NCBI GenBank assembly: GCA_963851385.1
Contig: CAWKPE010000033.1
Coordinates: 124,001 to 188,000 of the forward strand
From: CAWEFA01 sp963851385
GTDB lineage: Bacteria; Bacteroidota; Bacteroidia; Bacteroidales; DTGW01
Length of the DNA: 64,000 nt
Reading direction: 5' to 3'
A program made the translations under genes and the position numbers. Below the pieces are notes generated by a model. That model was given only the letters and a program-made list of their open reading frames with translations, was not told the DNA's origin and searched no databases. Positions 48,104 through 57,661 of this stretch are shown in pieces. The stretch's first letter is position 1; each line of letters begins with the position of its first letter.

Positions 48104-49882
48104 ATGCAAGTAAATCTTAAGATCAATAATAAAAACATTCAGGCAGAAGAAGGTGCTACCATTTTTGAAGCTGCAAAACAGAATAATATTCTTATTCCTC
48201 ACTTCTGTTACATGGAAAATGTGCATCAGATTGGTTCATGCAGAGTATGCGTGGTTGAAGTTGCAGGTGCAAAATCATTACAGGCATCATGCGTTACACA
48301 TGTGAGAGAAGGAATGGTAATTCAAACCAATTCTGAAAAGGTCAGAAAAGTTCGTAAGGTAATTTATGAACTTATGCTTTCCGATCATCCGAAAAATTGC
48401 CTAGGTTGTAACCGAAATCAAAATTGCGAGCTCCAGAAACTTGGTGAATTAATCCAAGTCGAAGAGTTCAAATTTGAAGGAGAAAGATCGAAAGATTTTA
48501 TAGATAGTTCCAGTCCTTCTATTGTCCGGGACAGTTCGAAATGTATCCTTTGCAGGCGATGTGTCACTATTTGTAATGAAATACAAGGTGTGGGTGTTCT
48601 TAATCCTCAACTTAGAGGATTCGATACTTTTATCGGCCCATCCCAAAATCTTCTATTAAGTGAATCTGTTTGTGCAAACTGCGGACAATGTGTTTTGGTT
48701 TGCCCGGTTGGTGCATTAAAAGAACAGGATTCAACTGTTAAAGTTTGGGAAGCTTTACTCAATAAATCAAAAACCGTAATTGTACAAACAGCTCCGGCAA
48801 TAAGAGCAGCATTGGGTGAAGAATTTGGCTTTGAACCTGGAACATTGGTTTCGGGTAAAATGGCTGCTGCTTTGCGCGAGATGGGATTTAATTATGTTTT
48901 TGATACCAACTTTGCAGCTGACCTTACGATTATGGAAGAAGGTTCTGAGTTTATTGAAAGAGTAAAAGAAGCCTTTACTTCAAAGAAAAATGAAGTGAAA
49001 CTGCCAATGATAACAAGCTGCAGTCCCGGTTGGATTAAGTATGTTGAACATCATTATCCTGACCAATTGGATAATCTTTCAAGTTGCAAATCACCTCACA
49101 TGATGCTGGGTGCAATTTCAAAATCGTACTTTGCGAAATTAATTGATGTTGATCCAAAAGATATTTATGTAGTTTCAATAATGCCATGTACTGCCAAGAA
49201 ATTTGAAATAACACGCCCGGAAATGCAAAACAACGGATTCTCAAATGTTGACGCAGTGCTCACTACGAGGGAACTTGCGCATATGATTAAAGATGCCGGT
49301 ATAGATTTCAAAAATTTATCTGATGGAAAATTTGACAACCCGCTTGGATTATCTTCCGGTGCTGCAGATATTTTTGGTGCAACCGGCGGTGTTATGGAAG
49401 CTGCAATTCGCACAATATATGAAATTATAACCGGTCGCGAATTGCCATTTGACCAATTGCATGTTAAACCTTTAGTTGGTTTGCAAAGAATTAAAACTGC
49501 CGATTTGCTCATTGAAAATCCAAAAAAAGAATTCAAGTACCTTGAGGGAGTCACAGTAAAAGTAGCTGTCACGAGTGGACTTAAAGGCGCTTCAATACTA
49601 CTCGAAGAAATTAAAGAAAGAAAAAGTCCATATCACTTTATTGAAGTTATGGGTTGCCCCGGAGGTTGTATAAGTGGAGGCGGACAACCACGGCCTGTCA
49701 ATGACGAAATACGTTTAAAACGCCTGCAGGCTATTTATCGGGAAGATGAAGGCAAGCAATTACGTAAATCTCATGAAAATAAAGACATTCAAAAACTTTA
49801 TACTGAATTCCTCGGCCACCCACTGGGACATTTATCGCACGAATTACTTCATACAAAATATACAAAAAGAGGAAAGGATTAG
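48104..49882 (+). CDS. hydA: [FeFe]-hydrogenase catalytic subunit, multimeric type
   Basis: 592 residues. Cluster sites in order: N-terminal [2Fe-2S] ferredoxin (Cys35, 46, 49, 63); His-ligated [4Fe-4S] (His95, Cys99, 102, 108); two [4Fe-4S] ferredoxin sites (Cys147, 150, 153, 157 and Cys190, 193, 196, 200). The H-cluster domain has L1 ITSCSPGW (Cys306), L2 IMPCTAKKFE (Cys362) and L3 EVMGCPGGCISGGGQP (Cys518, 522). A small-subunit-like tail (LYTEFLGHPLGHLSHELLHT) follows. It makes or uses H2, probably with electrons from the NuoE/NuoF-like partners and ferredoxin. L1 has Ser307 where classic enzymes have a second Cys used in proton transfer. Maturation genes (hydEFG) are not in the window. 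The gene begins 105 bases after the hydB stop. Confidence 0.95.
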   Translation: MQVNLKINNKNIQAEEGATIFEAAKQNNILIPHFCYMENVHQIGSCRVCVVEVAGAKSLQASCVTHVREGMVIQTNSEKVRKVRKVIYELMLSDHPKNCLGCNRNQNCELQKLGELIQVEEFKFEGERSKDFIDSSSPSIVRDSSKCILCRRCVTICNEIQGVGVLNPQLRGFDTFIGPSQNLLLSESVCANCGQCVLVCPVGALKEQDSTVKVWEALLNKSKTVIVQTAPAIRAALGEEFGFEPGTLVSGKMAAALREMGFNYVFDTNFAADLTIMEEGSEFIERVKEAFTSKKNEVKLPMITSCSPGWIKYVEHHYPDQLDNLSSCKSPHMMLGAISKSYFAKLIDVDPKDIYVVSIMPCTAKKFEITRPEMQNNGFSNVDAVLTTRELAHMIKDAGIDFKNLSDGKFDNPLGLSSGAADIFGATGGVMEAAIRTIYEIITGRELPFDQLHVKPLVGLQRIKTADLLIENPKKEFKYLEGVTVKVAVTSGLKGASILLEEIKERKSPYHFIEVMGCPGGCISGGGQPRPVNDEIRLKRLQAIYREDEGKQLRKSHENKDIQKLYTEFLGHPLGHLSHELLHTKYTKRGKD

Positions 49883-49892
49883 TTATGCTTTA

Positions 49893-49931
49893 TATAAACC
49901 TGTCAGGTTTCAAAAACCTGACAGGTTTATA
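49893..49931. repeat. Perfect 18-bp inverted repeat between convergent genes
   Basis: TATAAACCTGTCAGGTTT (49893-49910) pairs with the complement at 49914-49931, loop CAA. Each arm is itself nearly palindromic. It fills the 49-base space between hydA and the convergent DUF362 gene and touches the latter's stop codon, so it can serve as a bidirectional terminator. I recall similar AACCTGTCAGGTTT hairpins scattered in Bacteroidota genomes; this is memory, not a search. Confidence 0.7.
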
Positions 49932-51926
49932 CTATTTTATAACCTGGAATCTTACAGATGAACTAGAATTATTATTCTTATTAAATACAGTCAATCTGCA
50001 AAAATAAACTCCGGTTTCAAGCCTGTACTGAGAAACACTCAGCTTAACTTTTTGATCCCCTCCACTTTGAATAGAGTTACTTAAAACAGCAATTGTTTGT
50101 CCGTTTAAATTGCATATTTCAACTTTGACATTTGAAGTTGTTTTCAGGTTATACTGGACAGTAGCATTCCCTCTTACAGGATTTGGAAATACTTTTAATG
50201 ATGAGTTTACTGTGGATAATTTGTTTATTTCGTCAAAAGTATCAAATATCTTTATCAAATTTATTCCATTCCCGGTGCCTAAATTTCCTGAATATTCTTT
50301 ATCTGTAGCATTATTCCAATGTTCATGAACACCAAGACTTTTAATTCCTGTTCCACTATTATCAGGATCATAGGTTATACCAGTGGGCCAGTTTGCTGAA
50401 CTGGCTGCCTGATGAAGGTAGTCGTCAACACCAGCCATATTCGGGTAATCAAATCTGCGATTCGAGCCAAATGAAGCTGTTCCGGGATGATTAGCAGTTG
50501 TAAACTCAGTTCTTAAAAAATCATAACAAACAGACTCAAGCGCCACCTGATCCTGAGAAACAAATATAGAATTAGGCCAATCATTATTAAATGGTGCTGT
50601 TACCCATTTAACAGGCACACCTTCTCCTCCAGCATTACCGCCAAAAAGTCCGTCTATGAAAAAAAGCATTGTGTTACCACCAAGTTTTGAAGAGCCCATC
50701 AAATCAACCTGAACCCTATATTCCTTGTATGCTGACCTTAAAACAGTTCCAAGACCATCCGGATCAATAAGTCCATCGTGCAAATGACTGGCGCCACCGC
50801 GAGTATTAGAACCAAAATGATTCTTTGCACACAGACTTATTCCTGCAACCTCGTGACCCTTTAAACATGCCATATTTATAATATAACTTGCATTTACCAT
50901 TTCAGTATATAAATATTCATTTACAGCACCAGACATAACCGAGCCCTTATCAGAATAAGTTATACTTGGACTACTTGAAGCAGTGAGTACATCCCGATTA
51001 TTGCCATCTGTCCTATCGTAATATGATATATTAGGATACTTAGCATACCATACATCATAACAATGCTTGAGAATATGGGCGACAGGGTCCCCGATAGCAA
51101 TATCCTCCTGCTTAACGCCATATACATCTATCAATTGTTTAAGAATTGAAAGTACTGGTTGCGGTGCTGTTTCAGCTATATAATAGGGATAATCATCACT
51201 TATAATTTCTGCATAATTAGCATCAGATTTCCAACCTGCTGCTCCATTATTAATTTTTATAAATATTTTTTCACCATCTGTATGAGTAATGCGTCCCCTG
51301 CCTTTTTTTACGTTGAGATAAACGAATAACGAATCCCACGCACTCTTTATATCTGCTGCACCTGTAATGTTTATGATTGCATTGTTTACCATGCTGTCCA
51401 CTACAGATTGGTTTGTATTCCACTTTTCAAAATACCCATCACCTTCCTGATTTGTACAGTTAATATCAGTAGCATTATTGTTCCATACCCAAACTACAGC
51501 TCCTTTTTTTATACCTTGTGGTGTTCCCATTGGATTATTTGCACCGTCAGGAGGAGTAAATGTGCTAAATTGAGTTGCAGCAGATGAAGATTCTGAATTG
51601 TGAGAGAAAAATATAAACACTAGAGAAACAAATAAAATCAGGCAAATAAATGCAGTAAGAAATTTCATTTTGAATAAGTTTTCTTTTGCCTTTTTTAATG
51701 AAATAAAACTTGCCGATAATGTTATGAGGTAAACTATTAATCCGGACATAAAAGGAAATGCTGCCTTCATACAAGGATAATTGACTCTTGAGGGTTTCGG
51801 TATTACTCTGATTAAAAACCAAAATGTAGAAGCTATTCCAATAATTATAAAAATCAACCTGCCTGGAATCTTTAAACTTCCTAATTTTCTCTTTAATTCT
51901 ACAAGTGTTTTTGAATAATGATTCAT
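49932..51926 (-). CDS. DUF362 protein with N-terminal membrane helices and T9SS tail
   Basis: 664 residues. Three hydrophobic helices (about 21-41, 55-77 and 87-108) surround the conserved-looking segment RVIPKPSRVNYPCMKAAFP. The DUF362 region (about 135-520) includes IFIKINNGAAGWK, VKQEDIAIGDPV, YIINMACLKGHEVAGISLC and KNHFG. The C-terminus (about 580-664, with LKVFPNPVRGNATVQYNL) is a T9SS type A sorting domain. An alternative start at Met87 (51,668) would turn the third helix into an ordinary signal peptide. DUF362 proteins are often linked to iron-sulfur chemistry, but no cysteine cluster typical of ferredoxins is seen here. It converges on hydA across a hairpin and is transcribed separately. 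Confidence 0.8.
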   Translation of the reverse strand: MNHYSKTLVELKRKLGSLKIPGRLIFIIIGIASTFWFLIRVIPKPSRVNYPCMKAAFPFMSGLIVYLITLSASFISLKKAKENLFKMKFLTAFICLILFVSLVFIFFSHNSESSSAATQFSTFTPPDGANNPMGTPQGIKKGAVVWVWNNNATDINCTNQEGDGYFEKWNTNQSVVDSMVNNAIINITGAADIKSAWDSLFVYLNVKKGRGRITHTDGEKIFIKINNGAAGWKSDANYAEIISDDYPYYIAETAPQPVLSILKQLIDVYGVKQEDIAIGDPVAHILKHCYDVWYAKYPNISYYDRTDGNNRDVLTASSSPSITYSDKGSVMSGAVNEYLYTEMVNASYIINMACLKGHEVAGISLCAKNHFGSNTRGGASHLHDGLIDPDGLGTVLRSAYKEYRVQVDLMGSSKLGGNTMLFFIDGLFGGNAGGEGVPVKWVTAPFNNDWPNSIFVSQDQVALESVCYDFLRTEFTTANHPGTASFGSNRRFDYPNMAGVDDYLHQAASSANWPTGITYDPDNSGTGIKSLGVHEHWNNATDKEYSGNLGTGNGINLIKIFDTFDEINKLSTVNSSLKVFPNPVRGNATVQYNLKTTSNVKVEICNLNGQTIAVLSNSIQSGGDQKVKLSVSQYRLETGVYFCRLTVFNKNNNSSSSVRFQVIK

Positions 51927-52150
51927 TTTATTTCTTTATTTTAATAACAATTAATTAATGTTCAGCAAATAAAGTATTTAATTTAAAATTGTCTTTATGC
52001 TCCTATTTATCTATTTATTGTCGAAATTACAATTACAATTTCAGAAATGCGAGATATTTTAAACTAATTTTATATTATGAATAATGATAAATAAATTATT
52101 CAAATTTATTTATCCAGACCGCTGAGTTTAAATCGTACATTAAAATATAA

Positions 52151-54331
52151 TTGCGCTTCAATAATTTTAAGTTTAAAATGTTAAACAATAATTTAGAAAT
52201 ATTAGTTCTTAAATTAGTAAAATCAAGCCGTTCATTATTTATATTAACTGTCATATTCTTTTCATTGAGCACCTCGCATGCACAAAATCACAATAATAAT
52301 TGCAAACAGGCCGAGTTATTGATAAAAGCTCTTTCGAAGTACCATTATTCACCGCCAGAATTAACTGACCACTGGTCAGAACAAATATTTAATAAGTTTT
52401 TTAAACTACTTGATCCTTATGGCTTATTTTTTACTGAAGAGGATTTTAAGACTTTAAATTCATATCGTTTTAAAGCAAAAGAGATTATCAGTGATCCAAC
52501 ATGTATTTTTTTAAACCAGGTGACCAAGCTCTATGAAAAGCGACTTAAATATGCGGATACTTTAATCTCACTCATTCTGCAAAAACCAATTGATCTTTTT
52601 GTCAAAGATTCTATAACTCTGTCATTAAATGATAAAACAACATATTCTGCAAACAATAAAAGTTTAGAGAAAAGATGGGAAAAGTGGTTGAAATATCAAA
52701 TTTTGCTTCAACTATTTTCTTCCACCAATGAAAACGAAGATCCATTTGTAAAAGAAACCAGACAATTATTATTAAAAGAACAGGATGTTCTTAATACAGT
52801 AAAAATAAAAGAGAAAAAAAGGTTGAAATACTTACTTCGCAATTATAGAGGTTTGGATAATTATGTGTCAACAATATTTTATAATTCTATAGCTTTATGT
52901 TACGACCCTCATTCTGCATATTTTTCTTTTAGTGATAAGCAGGATTTTTTATCGTCCTTGTCTAAAGAAACTTATTCTTTTGGTATTGGAATAGAAGAAA
53001 ATTTGAATGGGGAAGTACAAATAAGTCGCTTGAAACCTGGCGGCCCTGCATGGAAATCAGGAAAACTTCATAAAGGAGATATATTGGTTCAATTGAAATG
53101 GGAAGGTCAAAAGCCAGTGAGCCTCTCTAACTTGAGCATTGAAGAAGTCGGTGAAATTATTAAATCATCTTCTTCAGGCAGTCTTGAATTTACTATTAAA
53201 AAACCTGGAGGGCAATTATCAACTTTCAGATTGATAAAAGAAAAAATGGAATCAGATGAGAATCTCATAACCAGTCACATACTTAAAGGTGAAAAGAAAA
53301 TTGGATATATTGCTCTTCCTGATTTCTATACTGAGACTGAAAATCAAAATGGGCTTGGTTGTGCCAATGATGTCGCAAAAGAGATTATTAAGCTGAAAAA
53401 AGATAATATCGATGGACTTATTCTCGATCTTCGATCTAATGGTGGAGGTTCTATAGCTGAAGCATTAGATTTAGCTGGTATTTTTATTGACGAGGGACCG
53501 TTAGTAATAGTTCGTTATAGAAACAGCAAACCCATGGTTCTTAAAGACATGAACAGGGGAACTGTTTATGATGGCCCGCTTTTAATTCTCGTTAATGGAC
53601 AAAGTGCTTCAGCTTCTGAAATTTTAGCTGCAGTATTGCAAGATTATCACCGTGCCATAATTGTAGGTAGTACTACCTTTGGTAAAGCTACAGGACAAAA
53701 TATTTTCCCTCTTGATACTACTTTTTCCAGTGACCCCTATAATTCTGATAATAATACTCAATTCGGATTTGCAAAAATTACTGTGAGTAAATTATATCGA
53801 ATTACCGGTTCAAGCTGGCAACTCAGTGGTGTTATTCCAGATATTGCCCTACCCAACATGCTAAATAATATTGAGTATTCCGAAAAGTCAGATTCATCTG
53901 CACTTCCATCCGATTTGATATCTAAAAAAGTTTATTATAATCTTTTACCTGCCTTACCCGTCAAAGAATTGAATCAAAAAAGTTGTGCACGTATTTTAAA
54001 AAATAAACGGTTCCAACAAATTACTTCCTTAAATAATTCATTTGCAAACAATATTATTAAAGGCAAAACTATTTCTCTCAATATTGATTCATTTAGAAAA
54101 GACGAAAAAGAAATATATTCTTACTTCCAATCTATGGATAGTTTGCCAAAATTATTATCACAAATATTTTCAGTTGGAAACAATAATTACAACACACAGA
54201 TCATTAATATTGATCCTGACAAAAAAGATTATGATGAATTGTTGATAAAAAACATTCAGGAAGATATTTATATTGAAGAAGCATTTAAAATTATCGACGA
54301 TTTTATTAACTTAACTGTCAAGAAAAAATAA
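52151..54331 (+). CDS. Carboxy-terminal processing protease (Prc/Tsp type, S41)
   Basis: 726 residues; starts at 52151 or 52178 both give a long signal sequence ending STSHAQ (45). An N-terminal helical domain (about 55-255) resembles that of Prc/Tsp. A PDZ domain lies at about 275-365 (GIGIEENLNGEVQISRL, PGGPAWKSGKLHKGDILVQL). The S41 core has DGLILDLRSNGGGSIAEALD, the nucleophile Ser487 in GQSASASE, Asp498 and the catalytic Lys512 in TTFGKATGQ, matching S430/D441/K455 of E. coli Tsp. It degrades or trims periplasmic proteins with non-polar C-termini. A gene for an exported helical protein follows after 5 bases, so the two are translationally close and may act together. Confidence 0.92.
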   Translation: MRFNNFKFKMLNNNLEILVLKLVKSSRSLFILTVIFFSLSTSHAQNHNNNCKQAELLIKALSKYHYSPPELTDHWSEQIFNKFFKLLDPYGLFFTEEDFKTLNSYRFKAKEIISDPTCIFLNQVTKLYEKRLKYADTLISLILQKPIDLFVKDSITLSLNDKTTYSANNKSLEKRWEKWLKYQILLQLFSSTNENEDPFVKETRQLLLKEQDVLNTVKIKEKKRLKYLLRNYRGLDNYVSTIFYNSIALCYDPHSAYFSFSDKQDFLSSLSKETYSFGIGIEENLNGEVQISRLKPGGPAWKSGKLHKGDILVQLKWEGQKPVSLSNLSIEEVGEIIKSSSSGSLEFTIKKPGGQLSTFRLIKEKMESDENLITSHILKGEKKIGYIALPDFYTETENQNGLGCANDVAKEIIKLKKDNIDGLILDLRSNGGGSIAEALDLAGIFIDEGPLVIVRYRNSKPMVLKDMNRGTVYDGPLLILVNGQSASASEILAAVLQDYHRAIIVGSTTFGKATGQNIFPLDTTFSSDPYNSDNNTQFGFAKITVSKLYRITGSSWQLSGVIPDIALPNMLNNIEYSEKSDSSALPSDLISKKVYYNLLPALPVKELNQKSCARILKNKRFQQITSLNNSFANNIIKGKTISLNIDSFRKDEKEIYSYFQSMDSLPKLLSQIFSVGNNNYNTQIINIDPDKKDYDELLIKNIQEDIYIEEAFKIIDDFINLTVKKK

Positions 54332-54336
54332 ATAAT

Positions 54337-55389
54337 ATGAAGAAGTATTTGTTAGTTTTTCAATATGCACTTTTATTCATATTTCTTGTTCTTGCCATTG
54401 AGGAATTAAAAGCGCAAAATACAGAAGATGCTGCCACTTACCTTTCATTAATTGAAAAAGAGAATAATGCTATAACTAAGGATCTATGGGATTATACAAC
54501 TTCTGTAGCACACAGTAAAAATGCAAAAAAAATTGAAACTCGACGAAAAGATTTAATTAATACTCTATCTACAGCTATAGTTAAGATAAGTAAAATGGAA
54601 GCTTTTGAAGGCGATAATATACTTCGTGATTCCCTTGTTTCATTTTTGCAGTTATGTTTTAATGTTCTAAACCAGGACTACGCAAAGATTGTTGATATGG
54701 AAGAAATAGCTGAACAATCTTACGATGAAATGGAAGCATACATGATGGCTCAGGAACAAGCTAATGATAAATTGGATGCTGCAAATGATATGGTGGCAGA
54801 TATTTATAAAAAATTTGCAGAAACCCATAAAATTCATCTTGCAGAAAAAAAAGATAAGATTACTCTTAACCTTCTAAATGCTGGAAAAGTGTTTAAATAT
54901 TACAATGTAATTTATCTTATTTTCTTTAAAAGTTTCAAGCAAGAAGCTTATTTACTCGATGCTTTGGATAAGAACGACCTAAACAGTGTGGAACAAAATA
55001 GATCAAAACTTATCCAGACTTCATCAGAAGATTTAAAAAAGCTTGATACAGTTAAAAGCTATAGGGGAGATTTATCAATTAAATCAGTTTGTGTTCAACT
55101 TCTAAAATTTTATAATAATGAAGCTTCCAAAAAAATATCAGTACTAACTGATTTCGAATTAAAGAAGGAAAATTTTGAAAAAATAAAATCAACTGTTGAA
55201 GGCAAAGACGAAACTTCAAGGACTCAATCTGATGTCGACCAATATAATAAAGCTGCAATTGATTTTAAAAAAGCTATTGATGAACATAACAAAACAAATA
55301 AAGAACTAAACGACTCGCGTAATAAATACTTAAATGACTGGAATTATACGGTAAACAACTTCATGGATAAATTTATACCTAAAAAATAA
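54337..55389 (+). CDS. Exported helical protein, possible partner of the Prc-type protease
   Basis: 350 residues with a signal peptide (about 1-26, ending ELKAQ). The rest is almost entirely charged alpha helix with heptad-like spacing, including an acidic stretch (EEIAEQSYDEMEAYMMAQEQ) and a coiled-coil end (AAIDFKKAIDEHNKTNKELN). No known domain is recognised. It starts 5 bases after the protease stop and clearly shares its transcript. It could be a substrate, an adaptor such as NlpI for Prc, or structural. That link is inferred from position only. Confidence 0.6.
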   Translation: MKKYLLVFQYALLFIFLVLAIEELKAQNTEDAATYLSLIEKENNAITKDLWDYTTSVAHSKNAKKIETRRKDLINTLSTAIVKISKMEAFEGDNILRDSLVSFLQLCFNVLNQDYAKIVDMEEIAEQSYDEMEAYMMAQEQANDKLDAANDMVADIYKKFAETHKIHLAEKKDKITLNLLNAGKVFKYYNVIYLIFFKSFKQEAYLLDALDKNDLNSVEQNRSKLIQTSSEDLKKLDTVKSYRGDLSIKSVCVQLLKFYNNEASKKISVLTDFELKKENFEKIKSTVEGKDETSRTQSDVDQYNKAAIDFKKAIDEHNKTNKELNDSRNKYLNDWNYTVNNFMDKFIPKK

Positions 55390-55444
55390 AATGTATATTT
55401 TAAGAAAGATACTGTAAAATGTAAATTGACTAATCTATCAAATC

Positions 55445-55894
55445 TTATTTTGTTGCTTTTTTTAATGCTTCTTTTGCAGACGCTGTAAAAATATTATATG
55501 ACCAAGTTGCACCCGATATTGCATCTATTTTATTCAAGTCTTGATATTTAAGTAAACTATCGGGATAGGATTGCACACCTTTCCAGTCTTTTCTGCATTG
55601 TTCAATATATATTTCATTTCCGGTAAAATGCTTTTCGTATCTTCCATCGAAAGTTTCATGAATAGAAGAATCACGAATGATGAAAATTATTTTTATTAAC
55701 TTGTTGTTACTAATTGTTATTTTAACTTCACCGTAAAAAGGCTCTGATGTATATACTGACCTTGATTCACCTTCAAATGAACCATCCATATATTGCTCCG
55801 ATTTTATTTTTGGTTGTTTAATGGATTCTTTGCATGAAACAACAAAAATAATATTTATTGCAATAATAGCTGATAGCTTAATTTTCTTTTTCAT
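55445..55894 (-). CDS. FMN-binding-domain lipoprotein with flavinylation motif
   Basis: 149 residues. The signal ends in FVVSC (Cys21), giving a lipid anchor. The mature protein has the FMN-binding fold pattern: YMDGSFEGESR, a beta hairpin (YGEVKITISNNKLIKIIFI) and the end motif DAISGATWSYNIFTASAKEA. SGAT (Thr130) is the site where ApbE attaches FMN through a phosphoester in NqrC/RnfG-type proteins. So this is probably a covalent flavoprotein carrying electrons outside the cytoplasm. No ApbE or membrane electron partner lies nearby. It converges on the protease-partner gene. Confidence 0.75.
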   Translation of the reverse strand: MKKKIKLSAIIAINIIFVVSCKESIKQPKIKSEQYMDGSFEGESRSVYTSEPFYGEVKITISNNKLIKIIFIIRDSSIHETFDGRYEKHFTGNEIYIEQCRKDWKGVQSYPDSLLKYQDLNKIDAISGATWSYNIFTASAKEALKKATK

Positions 55895-56619
55895 AATTGT
55901 TAATGAATGATTGTAAAGTTAATAACAGCATTTCATATTTAATTAAATATCAATTGCTTTTATGCCTGATATTGGTCTTGGCCTTACAGGGAAAACTCAT
56001 CTCAAACTAATAAGATAATATTGAAGTTCCAGTGTTAATTCATATGATTGATTAATTTCTGTCTTAGCGCTATTTGTGCATTTTCATGTTACTTTTCAGA
56101 TTTAATATAAAGATTTATCCCAATAAATAAAAAAGAATAAAAGATTTCAATATAAAAAATAATCCTTTATGCCAATTTATTGACAATTTTTAAATTATAC
56201 TCCCTTATTTCAATATATCAATTATTTTAATAATCAATCTATATTTCAGGAACTTACTTCAATAAAATTATTGTAAAAGGAGTTATTAGAACAATGATGA
56301 AAATACTTGAATATTAATATAAATTATAGACTTCTTGATAATTCTAAGTGCCTATTAATAAGCTAAATAAAAAAAAGTGATAAATAGCAATTATTCTACT
56401 GCTATAAATCAGTCTTCAAGTTGTCATCTATCATTTTAAGAGTAAAATAGGGTATATAATAAAATGTAATTATTATAATAATAAAATATTTAAACAAATT
56501 GTTAGATACTTTTTATTTATCAACCTTTTTGTCAAATAATTTAGGTATTTGGCAACCTGAATAAGGACATTACGTAAAAAATTAAATATTGACCTACAAA
56601 GTAAGGAAAATTAATAATT
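55895..56619. other. Gene-free AT-rich gap
   Basis: 725 bases between two divergently oriented genes. I see no frame with a plausible signal peptide or motif, no tRNA-like fold and no strong hairpin. A short inverted repeat (CAAATA at 56534-56539, TATTTG at 56547-56552) is the only structure noted. It probably carries the promoter regions of both flanking genes. Confidence 0.4.
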
Positions 56620-57591
56620 ATGAAAGTTTACAGCATATTTCAAAAAAATATATACTTAAAAATCGTCACTTTTTATAACATGAATTTTCAGCATAAATAT
56701 CTGCGTTTCTATATTATCACATGTTTAAAGAAAATAATTATTAGTGCTTTAAATATTATAGCCATATCATGCTTTACTCTCTTTGAAGCTTATTCTCAGC
56801 CAAATCCTATAAATATCGAATCCGTAAGTTTATATAAACATGGTACAAATTCTACAGATATTGTTGGTCCCGTGGCTGGTGAAGCAATAGATTCAGTAAC
56901 AATTGAAAGCACAACCAAATACTTTGATATGCCAGATCCGGTTGTTAATCCTTCATACAACTTTGGTACAGACCCCTATTCTAATGTTTTTTCAACTTTT
57001 GTATGGATAGTAACTCCGTCAATTTCATCAGCCGGTGCAGTCGTAGTGCCTGCTCATAATACTGCAATGCACTATAAACAAATCACTTGGACTTCGACAG
57101 GAATTGGAAATATACAAGTAACTGAGAGAAGTAATGCAGGCTGCAATGGATCAACCATTACAGTACCTGTTGAAGTAATTGCTGCTCCCACTGTTCAATA
57201 TTCTTCTACAAGCAGCTCTGATTGCAGAACTGAAGCAGACAGTTCTGTCAATTATAGTTTAACCGGAATTCCAATAAGCTGGACAAGTTCAGTCAGTGGT
57301 AAAAGACAATTAATGGTCAATATTACCATAAGTTGTTCTAATTCAGAATTTGGAACACCACAAACATATAACAATATTGCAATTACGGAAACAGGTGCAG
57401 GAACTGGTACGTTTGATTTGCCAATAGTATTAAACTATTATGGAGTTTATACAATTACGCTGACAGCCATAAACGATCGTATTTCAACAAAGTCAGGAGT
57501 TGAAGGAACAGTGGGTGCTTCTTCAGCTTATACGTTTCTTTTAAGCAAGACACCAGTCACCAACCCTTTATTTCACGTACCTAATGAATAA
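56620..57591 (+). CDS. Exported PKD-like protein of a T9SS type B cassette, first member
   Basis: 323 residues; the in-frame Met at 56680 may be the real start, with a signal ending FEAYSQ. The mature part has two beta-sandwich-like halves. The first contains STFVWIVTPS, then WTSTGIGNIQVTERSNAGCN and a PVEVIAAPTVQY linker. The second contains MVNITISC and YYGVYTITLTAINDRISTKS. The W...G-x-I-x-V-x-E-x-S-x-x-GC-x-G pattern recurs in the next two proteins, so the three are related. No T9SS tail is present. It is followed after 70 bases by a paralogue, then by a type B T9SS protein and PorP/SprF. The likely role is a surface structure component; this is inference. Confidence 0.6.
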   Translation: MKVYSIFQKNIYLKIVTFYNMNFQHKYLRFYIITCLKKIIISALNIIAISCFTLFEAYSQPNPINIESVSLYKHGTNSTDIVGPVAGEAIDSVTIESTTKYFDMPDPVVNPSYNFGTDPYSNVFSTFVWIVTPSISSAGAVVVPAHNTAMHYKQITWTSTGIGNIQVTERSNAGCNGSTITVPVEVIAAPTVQYSSTSSSDCRTEADSSVNYSLTGIPISWTSSVSGKRQLMVNITISCSNSEFGTPQTYNNIAITETGAGTGTFDLPIVLNYYGVYTITLTAINDRISTKSGVEGTVGASSAYTFLLSKTPVTNPLFHVPNE

Positions 57592-57661
57592 TTATTTAAT
57601 AAAATATTATCAAAGAAATAATTATAGTTAACATTTTTATAAACAATTAAATTTTTAAGTT

